A stretch of DNA of 64,000 nucleotides from Myxococcota bacterium (lineage in GTDB: Bacteria > Myxococcota > XYA12-FULL-58-9 > JALHOP01). The stretch's first letter is position 1. The number at the start of each line of letters is the position of its first letter. The DNA is taken from positions 62,001-126,000 of the forward strand of contig JALHOP010000012.1 of NCBI GenBank assembly GCA_022842935.1. Direction: 5' to 3'. Shown here one piece after another: positions 28,741-37,377 of the stretch. The translations under genes were made by a program, and so were the position numbers. The notes under the pieces were generated by a model. It ran no database searches, was not told the DNA's origin, and saw only the letters and a list, made by a program, of their open reading frames with translations.

Positions 28741-30066
28741 ATGAAGCGTCCTCTTGCTCGCTTGCTGGTCGTCGCCTGTGCGCTTGCCTTCGTGGGCTGC
28801 GGGGAGGACCTGGAGTCCGGCCTCGATGGCTGCAACCTCGACTACTTGACCGTCTGCAACGGCTCGGTCGACTGCGCCGATCAGAGCGACGAGGTCGGTT
28901 GTGGCTGGGAGATCTTCTCGTGCGGCGATGGCTTCCAAGGCATCCGAACGGAGTGGGTCTGTGACGGCTTTGCCAACTGCGCCAACCAGAGTGACGAGGC
29001 CGATTGCGGCTGGACCGAGCTTCGCGCGTGCGCGAGCGGCGTCGGGGCCGTGCAGCCAGCGCTTTGGTGCAATGGGTTCGTCAACTGTGGCGACCGCAGC
29101 GACGAGACCGACTGCAACTGGCCGGGGCTCTACGAATGTGGTGAAGGCGACGCGGTCATCCGCAGCGACTGGGTTTGCGACGGCTCGGTCAACTGCATCA
29201 GTGACAGCGATGAGCTCGGCTGCGGCTACGCTCTGTTTGCTTGTGCGGACGGGAGTCGCAGGTTCCGCGACGACTGGGCGTGTGATGGCTTCTGGAACTG
29301 CGCTGACAAGAGCGACGAGCTAGGGTGTGGCTATGAGATCTTCGCCTGCGCGAACGGGTCCGTCATCCGAGCCGATGGACGCTGCAATGGGATCGCGGTC
29401 TGCGAGGATCTGAGCGACGAGCAAGGCTGTGGGTATGAGCTGTTTCGCTGCGTCGACGGGCGCGGCGCCATCCGTGCTGACTGGCGTTGCGACCTGACCG
29501 CCTCGTGCTCGGACCTGAGCGACGAAGAGGATTGCGGCTACGAGATCTTCACCTGCGCGAATGGCACCCAAGTGGTGAACGCGGATGCGCGCTGCAATGG
29601 CTTCACCAGCTGCTCCGACGACAGTGACGAGCTCGGTTGCGGCTGGGAGCTGTTCGCTTGTACCGACGGCGTGTACAAAGTTCGCGCTGATTGGACCTGT
29701 GACACCACAGCCAACTGCCAAGACCAGAGCGACGAAACCACCTGCGGCTATGAGGTCTATTCCTGCAGCAATGAGCTCACGGTGATTCGTGAGACCTGGC
29801 GCTGCGACTACTTCTTGAATTGCCCTGACGATGACGACGAGACCAACTGCGGCTACGAGCTCTTTCGCTGCGCCGACAACTTCCAGGTAACCCGCCAGGA
29901 GTGGCGCTGCGACGGTTCGACGACGTGCAATGACCGCAGCGACGAGCTGGGTTGTGGCTACAGCTTGTTCGATTGCGTGAGCGGCGGGGTCTCGATTCGC
30001 TCCGATTGGGTATGCGACGGCACGCCTAACTGCCTCGACGGCTCGGACGAGCAAGATTGCCCTTGA
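28741..30066 (+). CDS. Lipoprotein of twelve LDL-receptor class A-like repeats
   Basis: 441 residues. A lipoprotein signal (MKRPLARLLVVACALAFVGC) places Cys20 as lipidation site. The rest is an array of 12 units of about 33-35 residues with the plan F-x-C-x(5-8)-I-R-x-x-W-x-CDG-x-x-NC-x-D-x-SDE-x-x-C-G. The Cys spacing and acidic SDE cluster match LDL-receptor class A modules, which fold around calcium and bind protein or lipid ligands in animals. In most units the six-Cys pattern is reduced to about four. It probably sits on the cell surface. Its stop overlaps the next gene by 4 bases (TTGA), so it is coupled to a metzincin-like lipoprotein. Confidence 0.88.
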   Translation: MKRPLARLLVVACALAFVGCGEDLESGLDGCNLDYLTVCNGSVDCADQSDEVGCGWEIFSCGDGFQGIRTEWVCDGFANCANQSDEADCGWTELRACASGVGAVQPALWCNGFVNCGDRSDETDCNWPGLYECGEGDAVIRSDWVCDGSVNCISDSDELGCGYALFACADGSRRFRDDWACDGFWNCADKSDELGCGYEIFACANGSVIRADGRCNGIAVCEDLSDEQGCGYELFRCVDGRGAIRADWRCDLTASCSDLSDEEDCGYEIFTCANGTQVVNADARCNGFTSCSDDSDELGCGWELFACTDGVYKVRADWTCDTTANCQDQSDETTCGYEVYSCSNELTVIRETWRCDYFLNCPDDDDETNCGYELFRCADNFQVTRQEWRCDGSTTCNDRSDELGCGYSLFDCVSGGVSIRSDWVCDGTPNCLDGSDEQDCP

Positions 30067-30869
30067 AGTCTGCGCTGCCTTTGCTTGGTCTCTGTCTCAT
30101 CGGTTGCGGCGGCGGTGGGGACGCGTTACTCCGGCGTTTCGAGGCGGACAGACCAGACGTCACGGACTTGCCGCAGGTGCACGTCATCTACGCGCTCGCC
30201 AGTGACTCGGTCGACCGCCAGCTCGACCAACGCGGTGTTCTTGCTGGTTCGGTCGCGAGCTGGGACCGTTGGCTGTTCGAGCGGACTGGTGTCGCGCTCA
30301 GACTCGACACGTACGAGGGCGAGCTCGATGTGACCTTCGTGCGCATGCGTCCCAGCGAGGAGCGCTTCGCGTCGCGCGGGAACCGCATCCGTGACGCCAT
30401 CGAAGTAGAGCTGCGCGAGCTCGGTGCACTCGCTGCCAACAAGATCTACAGCGTCTACTACGAGGGCGCCGCGAGTCACGCCTGCGCCGATGCCCCGGTG
30501 CCGCCGGATCTTCTGGGGCAAGTGACCATCTTCTACCTCAACTCCGCCATTCCGAACGTGCGTCCGTGCGGTGACAACCCCATCGCCGCCGCCGACGAAG
30601 AAGCCGGCTACGTCGAGCTCGCGATGCTGCACGAGCTCTTCCACGTTCAGGGCGCTGTGCCGCGCTGCGCGCCTCACTTCGGCGGTGGCCACGTTGGCGA
30701 CGACGCGACCGACCTTATGTACGCAGGCGCGGACCCCTGGCGACCTGCTACCGTTGATGTCGGCAACGACGACTACTGGGGGCACGGGCGTGCCAACTGT
30801 GTCGATTTGTTGCGCAGCGCTTTTCTCACGCCAACGCCAGAAGACGCCGTGCTCCCCCCGGGTTGGTAG
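30063..30869 (+). CDS. Metzincin-like lipoprotein metalloprotease
   Basis: 268 residues from the TTG at 30063 (TTGA overlap with the LDLa gene); this start gives a compact lipoprotein signal, MKSALPLLGLCLIGC. An alternative TTG is two codons upstream. The zinc site is HELFHVQGAVPRCAPH: HExxHxxG followed by a late His rather than the strict HExxHxxGxxH. DLMYAG downstream resembles the metzincin Met-turn. The fold call is an inference from these motifs. Paired with a repeat lipoprotein, it may cut surface or prey proteins. Confidence 0.72.
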   Translation: MKSALPLLGLCLIGCGGGGDALLRRFEADRPDVTDLPQVHVIYALASDSVDRQLDQRGVLAGSVASWDRWLFERTGVALRLDTYEGELDVTFVRMRPSEERFASRGNRIRDAIEVELRELGALAANKIYSVYYEGAASHACADAPVPPDLLGQVTIFYLNSAIPNVRPCGDNPIAAADEEAGYVELAMLHELFHVQGAVPRCAPHFGGGHVGDDATDLMYAGADPWRPATVDVGNDDYWGHGRANCVDLLRSAFLTPTPEDAVLPPGW

Positions 30870-30965
30870 CATTCCCAAGCGGCGCAGCCGGACGTATGAT
30901 GAATGGTGTGGGCGCCGACCGCGTCGTAGACGCGGGCCACCGCCCGAGGCTGTAAGGAGCGCGCG

Positions 30966-32192
30966 ATGAGCACAACCCGCATGGGGCGTTTGGGGTCCAG
31001 CCTGTTCGCGGCCGCGCTCGCCCTGGCAGCGCCTGCAGCGAGCCGCGCCGACGCATACGTGTCTACGAGCGTCGGGCCGCGCCCAGTGAGCTTCGACATC
31101 TTCTACGAGGAACTATCTCCCTACGGTGCCTGGGTGCAGTGTGAGCCGTACGGATGGATCTGGATGCCCGCTGGCGTAGGGGTCGGTTGGCAGCCTTACA
31201 CGACGGGGTACTGGAGCTATACGTCTGCGTGGGGGTACACCTGGTACGCGGACGAGGTTTGGGGCTGGGCTCCGTTCCACTACGGCAATTGGATCTTCGC
31301 GCCCGCCTACGGCTGGGCTTGGGTGCCTGGCTACGCGTGGGGACCCGCTTGGGTGAGCTGGCGCTACGGCGCGGGGTTCGTTGGCTGGGCACCGCTGCCT
31401 CCCCGCTACTACGGGGGCTACGGGTACGGGTACGGGCGAAACGGTCGTCAGGCGCCGGTGCAGTCTGATGTCCGCAATGACGTTGCATCGACGGTCGACC
31501 CCAAACACTACGTCGTGGTGCCCGAGGGGCGCTTCCCGGACACCCACGTGTCGACCGCCATGCGCCGTGAAGTGGGTGACACGGACATCAATCGCATGCA
31601 GCAGGTCGAGCGGTTGCCCCAGCTGCGTGTCGCCAGGGACGACAGTGGCGGCAACGTGGTCACCGACCGACTCGGCGAGCAAGGTCCAGGGGCCCGCGAC
31701 CTCGCGCGCGTCGATCGCGGCGATCTTGGCGGCAACACGCAGGTCCTCGATAATGAACGTGTCCGCGATATCGGACGATCAGGCGAGCTCGATACAGGGC
31801 GCGGTCGCGAGGTTGGCCGCATCGACGCGACGCGCACGCCGCTCCCACGCTTGGCGCCGACGCCTCGGCTGCCATCTGCGGGCGTCAATGAGCGCGTCTA
31901 CGAGACCAGAGCTCGGAACCCCGCCGACCAGAATCCCAATTTTCATGGCATCCCGCGCAGCGAGCCTTCAAGCGTCCCGCAGCCGCGCCTCGCGCCTTCG
32001 AGCCGCATGCCCAGTCAGCCGTATGTGGGGCCGAGCCGATCGGGCTTTCCCAGCGCGCCGCGCGTGATGCCGGCGCCACGCTCCGGCCCCCCGGTGATGC
32101 GCGCCGCTCCGGCTCCGCGTTCGAACTTCCGCGCCGCGCCCGCGTCGGGACCGCGCGCGATGCCCCGTTCGATGCCGCGCGGGCGGCGCTAG
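30966..32192 (+). CDS. Secreted aromatic-rich protein of DUF6600 type
   Basis: 408 residues. A signal peptide ends at about ASRADA. Residues 40-150 are extremely rich in Trp, Tyr and Gly, with repeated blocks such as YGAWVQCEPYGWIWMP, WGWAPFHYGNWIFAP and GWAWVPGYAWGPAWVSW, the layout of DUF6600 proteins. The second half is low-complexity and rich in Pro, Arg, Ser and Ala, ending in a run of RAMPRSMPRGRR. Function is unknown; relatives often occur with FecR-like envelope proteins. A good purine-rich site (AAGGAGCGCG) precedes the ATG. Confidence 0.8.
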   Translation: MSTTRMGRLGSSLFAAALALAAPAASRADAYVSTSVGPRPVSFDIFYEELSPYGAWVQCEPYGWIWMPAGVGVGWQPYTTGYWSYTSAWGYTWYADEVWGWAPFHYGNWIFAPAYGWAWVPGYAWGPAWVSWRYGAGFVGWAPLPPRYYGGYGYGYGRNGRQAPVQSDVRNDVASTVDPKHYVVVPEGRFPDTHVSTAMRREVGDTDINRMQQVERLPQLRVARDDSGGNVVTDRLGEQGPGARDLARVDRGDLGGNTQVLDNERVRDIGRSGELDTGRGREVGRIDATRTPLPRLAPTPRLPSAGVNERVYETRARNPADQNPNFHGIPRSEPSSVPQPRLAPSSRMPSQPYVGPSRSGFPSAPRVMPAPRSGPPVMRAAPAPRSNFRAAPASGPRAMPRSMPRGRR

Positions 32193-32328
32193 GGGCGCCA
32201 CCGTGCGCCGGCCGCCAAACCGTGCGCCCTGTCACTCCGCTCCGCGCAACAACACGCGCGAAATCCCGACAACTTATCCCTGGGAGCGGTGGGTCGTTGG
32301 TGAGCTTGCCCGTGTCACGGAGAGCGCG

Positions 32329-33027
32329 ATGATCACGAGTTCGTACCCTGCCGCCGGGCAAATGAGCTCTCTTGCCTGTTCTCCGGCCCAGGATGCCGCC
32401 TGCGGGCTCACGTATGCGTCTCAGGTCCTGGAGCGGGGCGGACTGCCCGACGCTTTGACTGTGGACGAAGCACCCAGGCTCGTTCAGGCCGCCGGTAGTC
32501 CGTTGGTATCGCACGCGATCTTGCAGGCCCAGGTCGATGACGCAGCGCGCGTCGTCGCTGCTGCCGACCCAGCGTCTGCACCGGTGGTCCAGCGGGTGCG
32601 CGCCTCCATGGCCGCGCTCGTCGAGCCCCCGAAGGAGCCCATCTCGAACCAGTTGTTGAACGGGGTGGCTATCCTCGGCAGCATCCTTGGTGTGGTGCTC
32701 GGCATCCTGCCGGCGTTCGGGATCCTGGTGAGCCCTTGGCTCGTGCTTGGCGTCCTGGGCGTGAGTCTTGCGGCCTACGGTGCGCAGCTCTTCAACAATA
32801 GCGCGATCACCCGAACGCAAGTGCGGCGGGCTGCAGAGCACGAGGAAGCGATTCTCGCGTTGCTGCGGCGCGCTGATGCGTTGCGAGCGCAAATGGCACA
32901 GCAGGCGCGACAAACCGCACACCTCTCGCTCGATACGCCGGCGATGCTCGCGCCTGGGCAAGTGCCCGCCGCGGTGCCTGTGCAAATGCCAGCGCCAGTG
33001 CCCGTGCAGATGCCGCCCCTGCAATAG
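32329..33027 (+). CDS. Hypothetical membrane protein with Pro/Gln-rich tail
   Basis: 232 residues from the ATG at 32329 (GGAG 6 bases upstream); a longer frame from 32203 lacks such a site. Two adjacent membrane helices are visible (LLNGVAILGSILGVVLGILP and SPWLVLGVLGVSLAAYGAQL, about residues 107-155), followed by a helical segment and a tail repeating PVQMPAP. No enzyme motif. The next gene also has a pair of membrane helices in its middle, so they may work together. The 136 bases before the start show nothing else. Confidence 0.6.
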   Translation: MITSSYPAAGQMSSLACSPAQDAACGLTYASQVLERGGLPDALTVDEAPRLVQAAGSPLVSHAILQAQVDDAARVVAAADPASAPVVQRVRASMAALVEPPKEPISNQLLNGVAILGSILGVVLGILPAFGILVSPWLVLGVLGVSLAAYGAQLFNNSAITRTQVRRAAEHEEAILALLRRADALRAQMAQQARQTAHLSLDTPAMLAPGQVPAAVPVQMPAPVPVQMPPLQ

Positions 33028-33034
33028 GTCATGC

Positions 33035-33061
33035 GGCGCTCATCAACGTGCGATGAGCGCC
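33035..33061 (+). terminator. Strong stem-loop after the membrane protein gene
   Basis: GGCGCTCATC and GATGAGCGCC form a perfect 10-base stem with a 7-base loop, starting 8 bases after the stop at 33025-33027. No T-tract follows, so it may end transcription only with help, or protect the mRNA end. The rest of the 194-base gap up to 33222 shows nothing I recognise. Confidence 0.5.
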
Positions 33062-33221
33062 AAACTACAACGGCGCCACGCGACACGTGATGTGCATACG
33101 GTTCGCGTGGGCCGCTGACTTGCAGCGGTGTAGCGCCCGCTGGTGCACCCGGCGACACGCCTGACCGATTGGCAGGTGGCGCCAGGGCACCCCCATGCGG
33201 CGCCGGGCCGATAAGACGCGC

Positions 33222-34064
33222 ATGAACCAGGTTGCGGAAACTCGGGGTGGATTCTGCGTATCGCCCGTCGCTTTGCCGATACTGGAGCCGCCCAGCGCAA
33301 GTGCGCTCCCGGCCGTAATCCCGGAACGCGCCACCGTCCTTCAGACTGCCCTCTCCAACATCACCAAGCTCGACGATGCGATCGAATTGGCCGCAAAGGA
33401 GCGCTTCGCACGTCGCGCGAACCCAGCCAATCGCTGGCTCGTCAACAACAGCAAGAAGGCAACAGCCATCCTCTGGGCTCTTCCACCTCTCGTCGGAGCG
33501 GGCGCTGGCTTCATGAGCGAGCCGGGCAACTGGTTCTTTCCTGCTGCACTCGGCGCGCTAGCGGCCACGGTATGCTCACTCGCGGCGTCTCTCCACTTGG
33601 AACAACTCAAAGAGGCGCAGGTCGGCAAGGGCGAGCCGCTCACGCAGTCGGACGTGGCGTCCGCGGCAGCGATGCTACGGGAGATGCCAGCAGCCGAGCG
33701 CGCCATGCTCAAGGCCCAGGCCGACCTATCGCTCGACAATCTTGTGGTGTCGGCGCGCGTGACGCCGGCTGCGGCGGAGCTGTTGCGAAGCGCGCTTGAC
33801 GCGGGGACCGAGGGACTTGCGACCGAGCTACGGACCGGCAAAGTCGCCCTCTTGATCCATGATACGCAGGTCGGCAACGTCCGCGACGAGAACCTCTGCA
33901 GCTCTCTACGTGGCCTTCTTGACAAGCATCCGGTGACCGAGCGCCGCGCGATCGCCGATATGCTCCTGGCGTGCTGTTTCGCGCATGAGGTCTGCACGTT
34001 ACCCGTCCACGCCCGCACGGCCGACCAGCTGTACCGCTTGCTGCGTAGCACCCAGGGCGCTTGA
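33222..34064 (+). CDS. Hypothetical membrane protein
   Basis: 280 residues from the ATG at 33222 (MNQVAET); an in-frame start 27 bases upstream is possible. Two membrane helices lie near residues 83-125 (ATAILWALPPLVGAGAGFM and WFFPAALGALAATVCSLAAS). The N-terminal part has a helical region with LSNITKLDDAIELAAKERF, and the C-terminal half is helical with LREMPAAERAMLKAQADLS. I do not recognise a family. It resembles the preceding gene in layout but not clearly in sequence. Confidence 0.6.
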   Translation: MNQVAETRGGFCVSPVALPILEPPSASALPAVIPERATVLQTALSNITKLDDAIELAAKERFARRANPANRWLVNNSKKATAILWALPPLVGAGAGFMSEPGNWFFPAALGALAATVCSLAASLHLEQLKEAQVGKGEPLTQSDVASAAAMLREMPAAERAMLKAQADLSLDNLVVSARVTPAAAELLRSALDAGTEGLATELRTGKVALLIHDTQVGNVRDENLCSSLRGLLDKHPVTERRAIADMLLACCFAHEVCTLPVHARTADQLYRLLRSTQGA

Positions 34065-34172
34065 AGCGCCTCGAACGCGACCGTTCCCAGGTGCCAGTAC
34101 TCCGTTGGGGGGCCCCGTTAGTGCGCGCTCAACGCAACGACCGTCCGCTCTGGTAGACTCCACGGTGACTTC

Positions 34173-36473
34173 ATGAATCGACCGACGCGACATCTTCGGA
34201 TAGCGGCCTTGGCGGCGATGCTGCTCTGTGGGGTTGCCGTCGCCTGCGCCATCTTCGAGAGCGCCGGCGCCCCGTGCATCACCGACGCCAACTGTCCCGA
34301 GGGACAGTACTGCTGCGGTGGGGCATGTCAGCAGGCGTGCGCGAGCGGCACCGCGTTCGTGACGCTGGTCGCTGTCGCGACCGACTACGTGCCGGGCTAC
34401 GAGGTCGATCGCATCAGCGTGAGTCTCGACGGCGTATCGCGTGGAGTCGACCTGGCTGTCACCAACGAGCTGCTCACGCCGGTCCCAGTTGGCGAGTTCC
34501 CTGAGATCGCGCCCGAGCGCCAGCACGAGGTTGTTACGACGCTCTGGCTCGATGGAGTGGTCCGCGCAGAACGGCGTCTCGTCTTTAGTGCCTTCTCCGA
34601 TGTCACCGTACCTGTGTTCATGACGCGCGATTGCGACGGTCGAAGCTGCTCGGGGGGCGATCAGTGCGAGGGCGGCCGATGTGTAAGCATCCTCTGCTCG
34701 GCGCTTCGGCCCGATGCTTGTCCACCGCGCGAGTGTTCGTCCGACCTGCAGTGCGAGGCCATGAGCCCCTGCGCAGCGGGAGCCTGCGTTAGCGGCTTAT
34801 GCCTGCAACGGCGGGATGACCAGGCCTGCGAGAGCGACGAGCGCTGCATCCCCGGTACAGGGTGCGTCGCGCGCGACATCGAATGCACGGTCGCTGACGA
34901 TTGCGCCGATGGCCTGCAATGCACGCGCGAGATCTGTGACCTCGGTCGATGCGTCTTGCAACGCGACGACAGCGTCTGTGGCGTCAGTCGTTGCGATCCC
35001 GCGTCACCCGAGGCTGACCGCGAAACCGGCTGTACCCCCGAGCCTTGTACCGTCGACAACTGCGCGCCCGAGCCATGCGGTACGGCCGCGTGCGTCGAGA
35101 ACCGTTGCGTACGCACGCGCTTGTGTGCCGACGCTGAACAGTGCTGCACCGGAAACGTGTGCTCGGTTTCGTGCAGCGACCTTCGCCCGTGCGCGAGCAA
35201 GGGGGCTGGTACCTTATGCCGAGCGAGCGTTGGCGGCTGCGATGTCGCAGAGCTTTGCGATGGCGTGAGCGATACGTGTCCGCCCGACACGTTCGTCGCG
35301 CAAGGATCGGTCTGCCGGCCAGCCGCCGGCGTCTGCGACGTCGCCGAGACGTGTACCGGGGACGCGCCCACGTGTCCCGCGAACGTCTTGCTCGATAGCG
35401 CCACCGAGTGCCGCGCCGCGAACGGTGTGTGCGATACCGCCGAGCTTTGCACGGGCGCGTCGCCCGTGTGTCCGAGCGACGGTTACGCGACCGGCTTGGT
35501 TTGCCGTGCAAGCAGTGGTGTCTGCGACGTCGCCGAGGTGTGCCTGGGTAGTGGCCCTGCGTGCCCAGCCGATAGCCTCGCCCCGCCGTCCACCCAGTGT
35601 CGCGGCGCTGCGGGCCCATGCGACCTCGTCGAGTTCTGCACCGGCGCATCGCCTGCATGTCCCGGCGACGTCTACGCGGGCGGCGCAACCTGCCGCGCGT
35701 CGAGTGGTGGATGTGACCCAGCCGAGGTCTGCACCGGCGCGTCGCCTGACTGCCCGGCCAACGTCATTTCGGGCGCCGGCGCTGTATGCCGAGCGGCCGC
35801 TGGCGGATGCGACCTCGCGGAGACCTGCGATGGCGTGAGCGTCTCGTGTCCCGGCGATGTGAAGCGCGCAGTCGGCTTTGTGTGCCGGGCGTCCGCTGGA
35901 GCGTGCGATCCGCAAGAAGTCTGCACTGGCGGAGACGACTGCCCCGCGAACACCCTCGCGAGTGGCAATCTTTGTAGGGCCTCAGCTGGAGGTTGTGACC
36001 TCGACGATTACTGCGACGGCGCCTCACCCGGCTGCGGGGACACACGGCGTCCTGCGGGCTTTGTCTGTCGCGCTTCGGCTGGCGTCTGCGACGCGGCAGA
36101 AACGTGCGATGGCGGCGTTGCGTGTCCGGGGGATGTCTACGCGTCCGGCAATCTCTGTCGCGCAAGCCAGGGCGCGTGTGACAACGCCGACTATTGTCCT
36201 GGCAACAACCCAGATTGCCCAGACAGCCGCGTGGCTGTTGGCACGCAGTGCCGCGCCGCAAGCGACTGCTTGCTCGCCGCGACGTGCGATGGCGGTACCA
36301 TCTGTCCGGCAAGTGCCAGTCGTCCGAACGGCACATCGTGCGAGGGTGTCGGCTGCTATCAGTCGGCGTCGTGCCAATCTGGCGTTTGCATCACGACGAA
36401 CTGCCCAAGCAATCGTCCCTATTGCTGCGATATTGGCTATTGTGTGACGAACGCGAGCGTCTGCTTCCAATAA
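34173..36473 (+). CDS. Cys-rich lipoprotein with about a dozen disintegrin-like repeats
   Basis: 766 residues. The lipoprotein signal ends at VAVAC (Cys25). Residues 30-360 contain several small Cys-rich knots (for example CITDANCPEGQYCCGG and CTREICDLGRC). From about residue 365 a repeat of 30-32 residues appears about 11-12 times, with the plan CRxxxGxCDxAExCxGxSPxCPxD. This is the pattern of the core of animal disintegrin domains. The end is a last Cys-rich knot without a membrane helix. It is probably exposed on the cell surface and stabilised by disulfides. Neighbours are lipoproteins and HExxH proteins. The repeat resemblance is seen by eye only. Confidence 0.82.
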   Translation: MNRPTRHLRIAALAAMLLCGVAVACAIFESAGAPCITDANCPEGQYCCGGACQQACASGTAFVTLVAVATDYVPGYEVDRISVSLDGVSRGVDLAVTNELLTPVPVGEFPEIAPERQHEVVTTLWLDGVVRAERRLVFSAFSDVTVPVFMTRDCDGRSCSGGDQCEGGRCVSILCSALRPDACPPRECSSDLQCEAMSPCAAGACVSGLCLQRRDDQACESDERCIPGTGCVARDIECTVADDCADGLQCTREICDLGRCVLQRDDSVCGVSRCDPASPEADRETGCTPEPCTVDNCAPEPCGTAACVENRCVRTRLCADAEQCCTGNVCSVSCSDLRPCASKGAGTLCRASVGGCDVAELCDGVSDTCPPDTFVAQGSVCRPAAGVCDVAETCTGDAPTCPANVLLDSATECRAANGVCDTAELCTGASPVCPSDGYATGLVCRASSGVCDVAEVCLGSGPACPADSLAPPSTQCRGAAGPCDLVEFCTGASPACPGDVYAGGATCRASSGGCDPAEVCTGASPDCPANVISGAGAVCRAAAGGCDLAETCDGVSVSCPGDVKRAVGFVCRASAGACDPQEVCTGGDDCPANTLASGNLCRASAGGCDLDDYCDGASPGCGDTRRPAGFVCRASAGVCDAAETCDGGVACPGDVYASGNLCRASQGACDNADYCPGNNPDCPDSRVAVGTQCRAASDCLLAATCDGGTICPASASRPNGTSCEGVGCYQSASCQSGVCITTNCPSNRPYCCDIGYCVTNASVCFQ

Positions 36474-36483
36474 CGCGCTCGGC

Positions 36484-37266
36484 TCAAGGCGCCGGCCACT
36501 TCGATTGCATGAGAGCCGCGCCCTGAGGGTCCCAGGACGTCAGCTCTGAGCGGACGAAGGGCGTGAAGTCATTGCGCCAAAACCAAGCCTCGCTGAGCTC
36601 GGCGAAATATTCTCTCTCGTTGGTGAGTGCGTATGCCTCTCGCGTGCCGCCGCCCGCGTAGAAGACCGTCTCGTAGCTGCCGCTCGTCACTGCTTGGTCG
36701 TACACTTGCTTGACGTCGACGTCGTCGAAGCCAAGTTGCTGGTCGTGCCAGGCGTGTGCGAGCTCGTGGAGCACGATGGCGGGCTGAACGCGGGTCCAAT
36801 CGAGGTAGTTCGCGGCATTGCCGAGCATGATGCCGCGTGCCCAGGCAGCCGGATAGCCGTGCTCGGTGAGCCAGTCCGCTGACGGATGGTAGGCGCCCCC
36901 GGGGAAGTCGGGCTGCGCTAGCTCGACCCAGATGGGCACCTCACGCAATGTCGCGACCCCGCTCGGCGGCAGGGCGTCGGTGATGACGTCGAGGTCCGCC
37001 TGCAGGTGCTCGACGACCGCGGCGCCGAGGAGCCGCCTGTCTTCGACGAGTGCTTGCCCGAGGTGCACCGTCCAGCCCGCGACGGCGAGGTGAGCATAGC
37101 CGTCGCTGACGGTGTACGGTGGCCATACGAAGTCCGACGGGCTTGGCGTATCGTCGTCCGATGCATCGCCGGGTCCGCTGTCGGCTCCACCACATGCCGC
37201 TTGCACGAGGCAAAGCAAACTCAGGACGAGTTTCGTAGCGTTCGAGCGGCTAGTGACGCGCGTCAT
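36484..37266 (-). CDS. Lipoprotein with HExxH zinc-peptidase motif
   Basis: 260 residues from the ATG at 37266; the frame runs 42 bases further, but this start gives a lipoprotein signal ending LVQAAC. The mature part begins with an acidic Asp/Ser/Pro stretch. The zinc motif is IVLHELAHAWHDQQLG near residue 165, and NEREYFAELSEAWF about 50 residues later offers the Glu ligand of a gluzincin. Similar paired motifs are found in anthrax-lethal-factor-like and related peptidases, but I cannot name the family. It converges with the disintegrin-like gene, with only 10 bases between the stops. Confidence 0.75.
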   Translation of the reverse strand: MTRVTSRSNATKLVLSLLCLVQAACGGADSGPGDASDDDTPSPSDFVWPPYTVSDGYAHLAVAGWTVHLGQALVEDRRLLGAAVVEHLQADLDVITDALPPSGVATLREVPIWVELAQPDFPGGAYHPSADWLTEHGYPAAWARGIMLGNAANYLDWTRVQPAIVLHELAHAWHDQQLGFDDVDVKQVYDQAVTSGSYETVFYAGGGTREAYALTNEREYFAELSEAWFWRNDFTPFVRSELTSWDPQGAALMQSKWPAP

Positions 37267-37377
37267 GCGGAAGGGCCTCACTCTGCGTCTCACACCCCCT
37301 GCGATCATACAGGATCTCTCCTGCTCGCCCCACCCGAGCCGTCGTGCACCACGCCGCCTGGGTGGGCGCTTCGGCGC

